Positions 1-7,610 of a DNA stretch of 11,930 nucleotides are shown one piece after another. Within the stretch, counting starts at the first letter, position 1. Each line of letters begins with the position of its first letter. The notes below the pieces were generated by a model. It was not told the DNA's origin, did no database searches, and worked only from the letters and a program-made list of their open reading frames with translations. Made by a program: the position numbers and the translations under genes. The DNA lies in assembly GCA_018400545.1 (NCBI GenBank), contig JAGYLT010000040.1, positions 1-11,930 of the forward strand. Direction: 5' to 3'. The stretch is from Bacteroidales bacterium (lineage in GTDB: Bacteria > Bacteroidota > Bacteroidia > Bacteroidales > 4484-276).

Positions 1-95
1 TCAAAAATTTTCGGCCTTCGGTGATTAATTCACAAATTTACAAAGATTGTGAATTAATCAGGTTAATGCTTGATTTTCCTTCGGGTAATTTTTGA
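1..95. repeat. Composite inverted repeat / potential hairpin at left edge
   Basis: A perfect 14-bp inverted repeat, TGATTAATTCACAA at 22-35 and TTGTGAATTAATCA at 47-60, is separated by 11 nt. A second pair, TCAAAAATT at 1-9 and AATTTTTGA at 87-95, encloses it. CCTTCGG also occurs twice in direct orientation, at 15-21 and 78-84. The nested arrangement could form a stem-loop in RNA or a cruciform in DNA. No T-tract follows the inner stem, so it is not a standard intrinsic terminator. It could be a dispersed repeat, the edge of a mobile element or a processing site; the element may continue left of the window. The repeats are seen directly; the function is unknown. Confidence 0.65.
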
Positions 96-221
96 TATGG
101 CCGGCAATTTTTAGTTACTCCGGACACATGCAATCGTCAAAATTAACCGGTCTTTTCTTACCTGAACCGACACCAGGGACGAACCCTCAATATGCGTTGG
201 ATTTACTTTTTTTTTGATCTT

Positions 222-255
222 TTTGTACGCCAATAAATAAAAATCTGTAATTTTA
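222..255 (+). promoter_or_regulatory. Possible Bacteroidota-type promoter for the DUF6377-type gene
   Basis: TTTG at 222-225 and TAATTTTA at 248-255 resemble the Bacteroidota -33 (TTTG) and -7 (TAnnTTTG) elements. The -7 box matches at five of its six fixed positions. The 22-nt spacer is slightly longer than the usual 19-21, which weakens the call. The predicted transcription start would lie about 25 nt before the ATG at 287. The rest of 96-286 shows no gene or RNA that I recognise. Confidence 0.3.
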
Positions 256-286
256 GGCATCATTTAATCGAAATAAAAATGCTGAA

Positions 287-1891
287 ATGCGGATATTATT
301 CATTTCCATTACACTATTAATTTCCTCGTTTGCCTTATTGGGTAATCCCGCCGTGGATAGTATTCTGAACGAACTTGACCGGGTAATCACCAAAAAGGAA
401 GATTTTTACAAACAGAAGTATCAAAAAATTGATGCACTCAAACTGCAGGTTTCCGAATTTGATCAGGGAAAACCTGACGATCTTTTTGCATTGTACCAAA
501 AGCTTTTTAACGAATACGGTTCATTTATTTATGATTCCGCTTTTTACTACGCCGGAAAAATGCAGGAACTTGGTTTCGAAACGGGGGATGTGGAAATGAT
601 CAATACCGCAAGGATGGAATTGAGTTTTGTGCTTTTGTCCTCCGGCATGTTTCATGAAGCGCTCGATACGCTTAATAAGATTGAACACAGCTCACTGACT
701 GCCAGGGGCAAGGTTGAATATTTCGATTTGATGGGCCGGGCATATTATGATATGGCTGAGTATGCCAGCGACCAGTTTTTTGCTCCGCTCTATACCGACC
801 AGGGCAATCAGGCTACAAAGCAGGTAATCTACCATGCCGATCCGCGGGATTATCAGTACTGGGCTTCCATGGCGCTGCTGCACCTGAAAAGCAATCACCT
901 TGACAGTGCCATGATTTTCTATAAAAAGGTATTGCACGATTTTGATGTTTCGCTGCATCAGAAAGCTATGATTTATGCAAGCATGGCCAACTGTAGTTTG
1001 TTAACCGGGGATACCCTGGATGCTATTGGTTACCTCGCCAGTTCAGCCATCAATGATATAAAATCTGTAGTAACTGAAACCATTGCATTAAGAAACCTGG
1101 CCGATGTTTTATACCATCTTGGTTACATAAAGCAGGCACATCAGTACATCATTTTCGCCAATGATGATGCACGTTTTTACGGTGCAAGGCAAAGGTCGTT
1201 TCAGATTTCAGGAGTGCTGCCCATAATTGAAGGTGAGAAACTGGAACTCATAGAAAAACAAAAAAAGCAACTGGAACTATATATTATTTTTCTGGCCTTA
1301 CTCATCACGCTTGTTGTGTTTTCACTAATGGTAATTTTTAAACAATTAACCAGGCTGAAAAAAGCCCGGACTGCAATAATGGATGCCAACAACAACCTTA
1401 AATTGCTTAACGATACCCTGAAGGAAGCCAATAAAATAAAGGAAGAATATATCGCTTATTACTTCAACATCAGCACCAATTATGTGGATAAGCTGGAGTA
1501 CCTGAAGGAAACCATCACCCGCAATCTGGAAAACAAGCGCTACACCAACATCAACCAGTCGTTGAACAAACTGGTTATAAAAAAGGAGCGGGAACAACTG
1601 TTCCAGAATTTCGATAAAATTTTCCTGAGTATTTTTCCTGATTTTGTGAACGGGTTTAATGCCCTTTTTGATAAGGAGGAACAGGTTCAACTTACCGAAC
1701 AGGGAGCCATGAATACCGATCTGCGTATTTTCGCCCTCATCCGGATGGGCATCGTTGAGAATGAAAAAATTGCCCGAATTCTCAACTTTTCCATCAATAC
1801 GATCTATTCTTACAAAAACCGCATCAAGAAGCGCTCGAAGGTTCCCAATAATGAATTTGAGGACCGGATCATGGAAATCAAATCGGTTTAA
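287..1891 (+). CDS. Membrane-anchored TPR / HTH transcriptional regulator, DUF6377 type
   Basis: The 534-residue protein has the layout of the Bacteroidota DUF6377 regulators. Residues 1-19 are a hydrophobic signal peptide. Residues 20-310 are helical and TPR-like, with repeat-like stretches such as the one around 190-220. Residues about 331-351 are a single membrane span. Residues 352-387 are a charged coiled coil, followed by a helical region and a LuxR-like helix-turn-helix at about 476-520 (IARILNFSINTIYSYKNRIKKRS begins near 495). This predicts an exported TPR sensor joined through the inner membrane to a cytoplasmic DNA-binding end; ligand and target genes are unknown. The ATG at 287 is chosen because it starts the signal peptide directly. 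An ATG at 279 is in another frame. The gene stands alone and converges with the minus-strand block. Family assignment rests on architecture and recalled sequence character. Confidence 0.82.
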   Translation: MRILFISITLLISSFALLGNPAVDSILNELDRVITKKEDFYKQKYQKIDALKLQVSEFDQGKPDDLFALYQKLFNEYGSFIYDSAFYYAGKMQELGFETGDVEMINTARMELSFVLLSSGMFHEALDTLNKIEHSSLTARGKVEYFDLMGRAYYDMAEYASDQFFAPLYTDQGNQATKQVIYHADPRDYQYWASMALLHLKSNHLDSAMIFYKKVLHDFDVSLHQKAMIYASMANCSLLTGDTLDAIGYLASSAINDIKSVVTETIALRNLADVLYHLGYIKQAHQYIIFANDDARFYGARQRSFQISGVLPIIEGEKLELIEKQKKQLELYIIFLALLITLVVFSLMVIFKQLTRLKKARTAIMDANNNLKLLNDTLKEANKIKEEYIAYYFNISTNYVDKLEYLKETITRNLENKRYTNINQSLNKLVIKKEREQLFQNFDKIFLSIFPDFVNGFNALFDKEEQVQLTEQGAMNTDLRIFALIRMGIVENEKIARILNFSINTIYSYKNRIKKRSKVPNNEFEDRIMEIKSV

Positions 1892-1906
1892 GCCCGCCGC
1901 AGTTAT

Positions 1907-1922
1907 TTACTAACGTTAGTAA
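1907..1922. promoter_or_regulatory. Perfect 16-bp palindrome in convergent intergenic gap
   Basis: TTACTAACGTTAGTAA is its own reverse complement. After a 2-bp mismatch on each side, symmetry resumes with GTT at 1902-1904 and AAC at 1925-1927, giving a 26-bp imperfect palindrome. It has no loop and no T-tract, so it looks more like a site for a dimeric DNA-binding protein (the form of many TetR-family operators) than a terminator. Its position is odd for an operator, because it lies between the 3' ends of two converging genes (stops at 1891 and 1944). Sequence symmetry is observed; binding is inference. Confidence 0.55.
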
Positions 1923-1943
1923 CGAACTTATGCCGAACTCAGG

Positions 1944-2150
1944 TTACCAAGACCGGATCATCTGGCCGGATGGCAGCATATCATCGGAAGGCGGGTGTCC
2001 GTGCTGTTTTTTATACTGCTTACGTTTGCATTCCTCCTGTTTGTCGCCCCTGCAATACATGCGCATAAAACCCTTGCATGCCAGGTCTTTTGTTTTGCAG
2101 TATTTTTTGAAAAAGCCGCAGTTGTTTAACATTTCACATTCTTTCATCAT
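1944..2150 (-). CDS. Small six-cysteine protein, putative metal-binding
   Basis: This 68-residue protein has cysteines at 5, 11, 18, 25, 33 and 41, within stretches such as CGFFKKYC and LACKGF, and ends with HGHPPSDDMLPSGQMI. I recall a family of small bacterial proteins with this Cys pattern and PPxDDM tail but know no established function. The regular spacing suggests metal or Fe-S binding, or a disulfide fold; no signal peptide is seen, so the protein is probably cytoplasmic and reduced. The ATG at 2150 (or the adjacent one at 2147) is preferred. The frame stays open back to an ATG at 2255, but that would overlap the tautomerase gene by 83 nt and adds 35 residues without the Cys pattern. 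It starts 22 nt after the tautomerase stop, so the two are probably co-transcribed. Confidence 0.7.
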   Translation of the reverse strand: MMKECEMLNNCGFFKKYCKTKDLACKGFMRMYCRGDKQEECKRKQYKKQHGHPPSDDMLPSGQMIRSW

Positions 2151-2172
2151 TTCATGGTTTTTTGTGCGTAAT

Positions 2173-2517
2173 CTATTTTTCGAATGTGGTGCCGTTCCAT
2201 CCCCACATATTCCGTTCAGCATTTGAAAATTCGATGTAAATCCTGTCGGTTTCAATGCCGGTTTCGTTGGATAGAAATGTACATAGCTTTGATGATATTT
2301 CCTTTGTCCGGTCTGCCGGAAGCCCGATGCTTTTTAGTTCGCAATACAACACTGGGTTTGTGTTGCCCCCAAACATCATCGGTACTGTTTCCTCAAGCGA
2401 TACCATTACATATTTTTCCGGTTTACCCAGTATTTCTGCAATGAATTTTGATGCTTTTCCAATGAGTTGATCGGCGTGCAGCAGTTCTTCGTTCGATTGT
2501 ATTTTAAAATATGGCAT
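2173..2517 (-). CDS. MIF-like tautomerase (phenylpyruvate tautomerase family)
   Basis: The 114-residue protein aligns along its full length with macrophage migration inhibitory factor, the tautomerase-superfamily trimer that interconverts keto and enol forms of phenylpyruvate and dopachrome in vitro. Visible hallmarks are Pro2, the N-terminal catalytic base once Met1 is removed; GKPEKY at 31-36 with Lys32 at the active-site lysine position; MMFGG at 47-51; SIG at 63-65; DRIYI at 91-95; and the GWNGTTF ending. The length matches the family. The first cysteine of the CxxC redox motif of animal MIF is replaced (PVLYC, Val56), so MIF-type thiol-oxidoreductase activity is unlikely. The natural substrate is unknown in bacteria. 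No signal peptide is seen. It is the first gene of a pair with the Cys-rich gene and lies 149 bp after the last kinase. Confidence 0.88.
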   Translation of the reverse strand: MPYFKIQSNEELLHADQLIGKASKFIAEILGKPEKYVMVSLEETVPMMFGGNTNPVLYCELKSIGLPADRTKEISSKLCTFLSNETGIETDRIYIEFSNAERNMWGWNGTTFEK

Positions 2518-2666
2518 TTCTTAAATGATTAATTTTTCAAATAATTCTCAATCTTATTAAAAGCTGTTTAGAAAATTTTATTGTTTGCGGTTTGCAAGAG
2601 TTTTGTTATGCCTTTTTGATTAGATAAAATTTTGAGATGACCATTGTAATTTCAATTTATAAAAAC
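2518..2666. other. AT-rich spacer between kinase and tautomerase genes
   Basis: This 149-bp stretch is very AT-rich. It is long enough to hold a separate promoter for the tautomerase pair, but I see no clear TTTG/TAnnTTTG combination and no GC-rich hairpin with a T-tract. A 10-bp AT-only inverted repeat (AAAATTTTAT at 2572-2581, ATAAAATTTT at 2624-2633) is compatible with base composition alone. Confidence 0.5.
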
Positions 2667-4709
2667 TCACCTGTTATCGGGCAATGGGAGCGAAAAATAA
2701 AAAGAACTGCCTTTGTTCTCACGGCTTTTCACCCATAGTTTACCATTGTTCTTTTCGATAAATTCTCTGCAAAGTATTAAACCGAGTCCGGTGCCTTTTT
2801 CTTTGTTTGTGCCGTTACGCTGTGTTTTCTCATTTAGATTAAACAGATTTTTGCGAAAATTTTCATTCATGCCAATGCCGTAATCTTTTACACAAATCTC
2901 CATATATTCCGGCGTTTCTTTGGAAATAATATTGACCGGGTAACCCGGATTTGAGAACTTCACTGCATTGGATACGAGATTCCTCAGGATTGTCATGATC
3001 ATCGCAGGATCAGCAAATACATGATGGTTTGGGGCAATATCCAGGGTGACATCGATATTTTTCTGTTTGGCATAACCGGTACTTTGAAAAATAACTTCAT
3101 TGCAAATCTCCTCAAGTTGTATTACCTCCGGATTGAAATGAATGGTGCCACGCTGCGATCTAGACCACTCCAGCAGGTTTTCGAGCAACGTAAATGTGTT
3201 TGTTGAGGCCTCGAGTGTTTTGCCGATGAATTCTTTTAGTTCCATCTCGGTAAATGATTCAAATTCGTCGTGAATCAGTGTAAGAAAACCCTGAATAATG
3301 TTGAAAGGGCTCTTGAGGTCATGGGCAATGATGGAGAAGAATTTATCTTTTGTGGCATTTGCTTCGCGAAGCTGTTCGGTACGTTCACTCACTTTTTCTT
3401 CTAAGCTTTCTTTTAATTCCCTGAGTTCAGAAGTAATTCTCTTCGATTCGGTGATGTCAATAAAAATCCCTACAATTCCTGCAACCTCATCCTGGCTGTT
3501 TTTATAAATGGCTTTATGAAAAACCACGTCTCTTGATTCACCCCGGCTGTTTTTCACCTTCCATTCGTAAACCTGCTTTTTATGATTTTTGAACAGTTCT
3601 TCGTCCATTTTACTAAACCCTTCTGCAAAATCTTTCTGACCGATTAATTCGTACACAGATTTTCCAATAACATCTTCGGGTTTTTGGCCGATGAATTCAA
3701 AGAATGCCGGGTTTCCGCCTTCATATTCGCCCTTTGCATTTTTGTGGAAAATGGGTACCGGGATGGTGTTTAAAAGGGTTTGCAAAAAGATGTTGCTTTC
3801 GCGCACCTGATTTTCAGTTGCTTTTCGTTCGGTAATGTCGCGGATTATAGCAACGGCCTGATAGTTTCCGTTTGCATTTTTGTATGAGGATAAAGAAATC
3901 TCCACCTGGAGCAGATGCCCGTTTTTGTGCCGGGCATTCACTTCGATGGTAGAGCCTACCAGTTTTCCTTTGCCGGTTTTTAAAAATGAATGAACCCCTT
4001 TGGTGGCTTTTTGATATTGATCATTGGGCGCAAGAAATTCATGGGCATCTTTACCTAAGATTTCTTTGGCCGGATAGCCGAAGATGGTTTCGGCAGCCGG
4101 GTTCCAGAAAGCCACTTTGCCATTGCAGTCCATTTTCACAATGGCATCTTGTGCAGATATGGAGATGAGCCTGAAGTTTTCCTCGCTTGCTGTGAGGCTT
4201 TTTTCAACTTCCCGTCTCATGTCGATTTCTTCCTTCAGCCTGTTGTTGGTTTTTATCAGTTCGGCGGTTCTCTTTTCCACCTCTTTTTCGAGTATCAACT
4301 GGTGGTTCAGCAATATTTTTTCTGATTCTTTGCGTTCAACCGAATACCTGATGGCACGTGGCAAAGTTGCGGGTGGAAACTCACCCTTGATGAGGTAGTC
4401 ATGGGCGCCAATTTTCATGGCTTCCAAACCCAGCATCTCATCGGCATTTCCCGTTAATACCAAAATGGAACAATCTGCTTTTATTTCGATTAAGGAAATG
4501 AGCGTATCCAATCCGCTTGAATCGGGCAGGCCTAAGTCCAGAAGAACAGTATCAGGAGCGTTTTTTTGGATGTTTTTTACACCCATCTCCAGACTTTTTT
4601 CCCAGTCCAGCTCGTAGGACAAGTTACCGGATTCAAGGGCATGCTTTATGAGTGCATAATCACCGGGATTATCCTCAATCATCAAAATATTTATTTTTTT
4701 ACTGTACAT
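2667..4709 (-). CDS. Histidine kinase: REC-PAS-PAS-HisKA-HATPase
   Basis: A cytoplasmic sensor kinase of 680 residues from the ATG at 4709. The N-terminal receiver (about 5-122) has acidic E12/D13, phospho-acceptor D58, T86 and K108. Two PAS domains follow (about 174-296 and 303-424), then a coiled coil and HisKA with phospho-acceptor H463 in AHDLKSPF. The HATPase (about 565-677) has an N box with N577/N581, a G1 box DYGIG from D609, and a G2 box GTGLGL from 639. All catalytic residues are present. The PAS ligands cannot be read. An in-frame TTG at 4718 would extend the protein by three residues and overlap the upstream gene, but the ATG is preferred because it lies just 2 nt after that gene's TGA, a spacing that suggests translational coupling. 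No output domain follows, so the phosphate must go to another protein or serve its own receiver. Confidence 0.92.
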   Translation of the reverse strand: MYSKKINILMIEDNPGDYALIKHALESGNLSYELDWEKSLEMGVKNIQKNAPDTVLLDLGLPDSSGLDTLISLIEIKADCSILVLTGNADEMLGLEAMKIGAHDYLIKGEFPPATLPRAIRYSVERKESEKILLNHQLILEKEVEKRTAELIKTNNRLKEEIDMRREVEKSLTASEENFRLISISAQDAIVKMDCNGKVAFWNPAAETIFGYPAKEILGKDAHEFLAPNDQYQKATKGVHSFLKTGKGKLVGSTIEVNARHKNGHLLQVEISLSSYKNANGNYQAVAIIRDITERKATENQVRESNIFLQTLLNTIPVPIFHKNAKGEYEGGNPAFFEFIGQKPEDVIGKSVYELIGQKDFAEGFSKMDEELFKNHKKQVYEWKVKNSRGESRDVVFHKAIYKNSQDEVAGIVGIFIDITESKRITSELRELKESLEEKVSERTEQLREANATKDKFFSIIAHDLKSPFNIIQGFLTLIHDEFESFTEMELKEFIGKTLEASTNTFTLLENLLEWSRSQRGTIHFNPEVIQLEEICNEVIFQSTGYAKQKNIDVTLDIAPNHHVFADPAMIMTILRNLVSNAVKFSNPGYPVNIISKETPEYMEICVKDYGIGMNENFRKNLFNLNEKTQRNGTNKEKGTGLGLILCREFIEKNNGKLWVKSRENKGSSFYFSLPLPDNR

Positions 4710-4711
4710 GC

Positions 4712-7564
4712 TCAACAAAATTTTAGCAGGGCGGCTTCAAGTTTACCTTTGGTGATCGGTTTTACGAGGTAAGCATCGCACCCGGCTTCAAATGCCCTGT
4801 TACGTTCGGTTGGTTCAGAAAAAGCAGTTTGTACAATAATCGGTATATGTGTGTTGGTTTCCCTGATTTTTTTGATGGCGTCAAAACCACTCATTTCGGG
4901 AAGCTGCAAATCCATCAGGATGATGTCGTTGTTGTTTTGGTTATGCTTCTCAACGGCTTCTGTGCCGGTGATGGCCCGCTGAATCTTAGCTCCTTTTTTG
5001 CGGAGCAGGATTTCAAGAAACTCAAAACTGGAATCATTGTCTTCAACAATCAGTAATCTTTTCCCCTCAATCGAGCCGCTAACTGGTTCAGGTTTTTTAA
5101 CAACTGTTTCTGTTTTGGGTTTGGGGTCTGATTCTTCAATTCCTGCAAGCGGGAAGGACAGGGTAAAGTTGGAACCCTCGCCGGGGTTGGATATAACGCT
5201 GATGGTCCCGTTTAGTTTCTCTGTAAGTTTTTTGGTGATGGCCAGGCCAAGCCCGGTTCCGCTAAACGGCCTTACGCGCAGTTCGTCAACCTGCCTGAAG
5301 CGGTCGAAGATGGTACGTTGATACTCGTTGGAAATGCCAACACCGGTGTCGCGGACAAATATTTCGGCGGTATTATTTTCTGTGAAGCGGTAGCCTACCG
5401 TTATTTCGCCGGATGTGGTAAATCTGAAGGCGTTCATCAGCAGGTTATCCATAATTTGGGTCAATCGCAGGAAGTCGGTTTTAATAATCCGGCCGGTTGC
5501 ATTTTTCGGTTCTTCAAGTTCGAACTGGATTTGTCCCTCCGAACTAATTACTTCTTCTTTGTATTGCCAGGTTTCAAAAATCTGCCTGATGGTTGTATCA
5601 ACCGGACGGGGCTCCGGGTTTATTTTTAGCTCACCGGCCTCAATCATGGCCATTTCGATGATATCGTTGATGAGGCGTAGCAGTAAATCCGTGTTTTGGA
5701 TGATCACTTTCTTAAATTCCCGTGTTTCATCAAGCCCAATGCCTTCTTCGCCCAGCATTTGAGAAAACCCGACAATCGCGTTCAGCGGTGTTCTGATTTC
5801 ATGGGACATGTTGGCCAGGAATGCCGATTTTAGCTTATCGGATAACTCTGCCCTTTCCTTTGATTTAATCAGTTCCTCCACGCTTCTCACTTTTTCGATG
5901 GCCAGGGAAAAGAGGCTTGACAACCTGATCACCTGTTCGAGGTCTTCCTGGTTGTATGGTTTTTCTGCATTGGCAAGGGCTACCTGGCCAACCAGTTTTC
6001 CCTGAATGGTTACAGGCACCGAAAGGAAGTTTTTTAGTTTAATATGTCCTTTTGGGGTTCCTTCCGACATTTTATGTGCACCGGGATTGTTTGTAAAAAA
6101 TGGCTCGTGTGTGTTGAGCGAATGCCCCCAGAGCAGCGGGTATATGCCGTTTTGTGGTGAAAACCTGATCTTTTTGTTTTCAACTTCGCAGCCCTCGGCT
6201 ATCATTTTTGTAAACGTATGCAGCACCAGGTCTCCGTTTTCAGGATCGATGGTTCCGGCATATCCGTGTTCGGAAGCTGTAAAGGCTTTGGTATAATCCA
6301 GGATAAGGTTTGATATTTCCTGGATGGAAATACCCGGTTTGAGCAACTGGCTCAAGAGGTCGGTCATGGCTTCATTCATGGTCAACTCCTCGCGCAATTG
6401 TTCGAGTGTGTTTTTCTTATCGGTTATGTCAAGCATCAGCCCGATGATTCCGTTGATGTTTCCTACCTGGTCGGTGATCACATTTTTGTAGTACATCACA
6501 TTGCGCGGATTGCCTGTTGCAAAGGGAATGGCATGCTCAAAAACCTGTCGTTTCCCGGTTTTTATCAATTCCCGGTCTTTTTTATCAAGAAAAAGTGTGT
6601 GTTGGTCTTTTTTAATATCCGTGATGGTTTTTCCCAGCAACTCACTTTCCTCAAAACCAATGTATTTTTCAAATTCAATATTGCAGCCGGTATAGCGCAG
6701 ATTTTTGTCTTTGGCATACACCGGGCTGGGAATGTTGTCCATGAGATCCCTGAGGAAATGCAGGTTTTCCTTCACCTTTTCGTTGGCTTTTTTTTCGCTG
6801 GTGATGTCCTGCACATAACCTTCCACGATAAAGTCGTCCGTGCCTTTCTCGTCCGAACGCCTCATGTGCAGCAGGCCTGTTAGTGTTGAGCCATCTCTCT
6901 TGTAAAATTCTGTTTCTATCTGGATATGTGTTATTTTTTGGCGCTGAAAATCCTGAATAATGCGGTCCCGATCCGCTGGTTTTGCATATACTTGCTTGCC
7001 GATGTTATCTATTTCCTTGAGCACCTGTGCAGGCGAATCATAACCAAACATTTTTGCGAATGCTTCATTTACCTCGATAAACTTACCTGAGGATGTGCTT
7101 CTGTAAATGCCAAGGGATGAATACTCAAACATTCTCCGGAACCTGGTTTCGCTCTCGAAAAGTTTTCGGGATAAGCGTTTACGCTCGATGGAGTAGGTGA
7201 TGGTTTTTTCGAGCAGATGGCTGTTGATTTCCGATTTGAAAAGATAATCGTCGGCTCCCAGCTTAACGGCTTGCAGGCCCAGTTCCCTGGCATTTAGCCC
7301 GGTTGTAACAATCACGGGGCAGTGCGGATGTGTTTCCAGTATCTGTATGAGCGTTTTCAACTGCTCGCTGTCGGGTAGGTTCAGGTCGGTAAAAATGATA
7401 TCGAAACTGAATTTCTTAATCATTTTGAGACCCTCAGTAAGGTTGGTGGCTTCTTTTAATGTGCAGGCAGGATTTTCAATTTCGGCAAGATAAGCGTTGA
7501 ACAGTTTACGATCTCCTGGATTATCTTCAATTAAAAGAATGGTTATGTGCTCAGTATTTTTCAT
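4712..7564 (-). CDS. Hybrid histidine kinase: REC-PAS-PAS-GAF-HisKA-HATPase-REC
   Basis: A 950-residue cytoplasmic hybrid kinase. The first receiver (about 7-125) has E13/D14, phospho-acceptor D60, T88 and K110. PAS domains lie at about 140-260 and 268-388. A GAF domain spans about 393-560 (SEHGYAGTID near 431, FLSVPV near 513). HisKA carries H588 in MSHEIRTPLN. The HATPase has N707/N711, DTGVG from D739, and GTGLGL from 769. A linker rich in Pro, Lys and Glu (about 809-833) leads to a C-terminal receiver with E841/D842, D885, T913 and K935. Both receivers keep all key residues, so both should accept phosphate: the C-terminal one from the adjacent transmitter, the N-terminal one possibly from another kinase. 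No HPt domain or output domain is attached. The gene starts 46 nt after the stand-alone receiver gene. No Shine-Dalgarno is visible. Confidence 0.93.
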   Translation of the reverse strand: MKNTEHITILLIEDNPGDRKLFNAYLAEIENPACTLKEATNLTEGLKMIKKFSFDIIFTDLNLPDSEQLKTLIQILETHPHCPVIVTTGLNARELGLQAVKLGADDYLFKSEINSHLLEKTITYSIERKRLSRKLFESETRFRRMFEYSSLGIYRSTSSGKFIEVNEAFAKMFGYDSPAQVLKEIDNIGKQVYAKPADRDRIIQDFQRQKITHIQIETEFYKRDGSTLTGLLHMRRSDEKGTDDFIVEGYVQDITSEKKANEKVKENLHFLRDLMDNIPSPVYAKDKNLRYTGCNIEFEKYIGFEESELLGKTITDIKKDQHTLFLDKKDRELIKTGKRQVFEHAIPFATGNPRNVMYYKNVITDQVGNINGIIGLMLDITDKKNTLEQLREELTMNEAMTDLLSQLLKPGISIQEISNLILDYTKAFTASEHGYAGTIDPENGDLVLHTFTKMIAEGCEVENKKIRFSPQNGIYPLLWGHSLNTHEPFFTNNPGAHKMSEGTPKGHIKLKNFLSVPVTIQGKLVGQVALANAEKPYNQEDLEQVIRLSSLFSLAIEKVRSVEELIKSKERAELSDKLKSAFLANMSHEIRTPLNAIVGFSQMLGEEGIGLDETREFKKVIIQNTDLLLRLINDIIEMAMIEAGELKINPEPRPVDTTIRQIFETWQYKEEVISSEGQIQFELEEPKNATGRIIKTDFLRLTQIMDNLLMNAFRFTTSGEITVGYRFTENNTAEIFVRDTGVGISNEYQRTIFDRFRQVDELRVRPFSGTGLGLAITKKLTEKLNGTISVISNPGEGSNFTLSFPLAGIEESDPKPKTETVVKKPEPVSGSIEGKRLLIVEDNDSSFEFLEILLRKKGAKIQRAITGTEAVEKHNQNNNDIILMDLQLPEMSGFDAIKKIRETNTHIPIIVQTAFSEPTERNRAFEAGCDAYLVKPITKGKLEAALLKFC

Positions 7565-7610
7565 TTTATGCTCATAGCTCGGTGGACGAAATTATTTGCT
7601 GGTAAACTTT

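Noticed and set aside
3..95. Open plus-strand frame from the left edge to a TGA at 93-95 (30 residues), as a possible gene end
   Set aside because: The frame is short and covers exactly the nested inverted repeats, which are better explained as a non-coding structural element. The sequence to the left would settle it.
1346..1690. 114-residue minus-strand open frame within the DUF6377-type gene
   Set aside because: It is antisense to the coiled-coil and helical region of a recognised protein and shows no features of its own.
1930..2226. Plus-strand open frame of 98 residues opposite the Cys-rich and tautomerase genes
   Set aside because: Both opposing minus-strand genes match recognisable families, so this frame is their complement.
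2151..2255. N-terminal extension of the Cys-rich protein from an ATG at 2255
   Set aside because: It would overlap the 3' end of the MIF-like gene in another frame by 83 nt, and the added residues lack the Cys pattern.
2572..2633. AAAATTTTAT / ATAAAATTTT inverted repeat in the spacer
   Set aside because: The arms are AT-only in an AT-rich region and 42 nt apart, which is within chance expectation.
4710..4718. TTG start at 4718 for the REC-PAS-PAS kinase
   Set aside because: It adds only three residues; the ATG at 4709, 2 nt after the upstream stop, is the simpler start.
6398..6883. 161-residue open frame on the plus strand inside the hybrid kinase gene
   Set aside because: It lies antisense to well-conserved PAS coding sequence of the kinase, and its translation resembles no known protein; it is a shadow of that gene.
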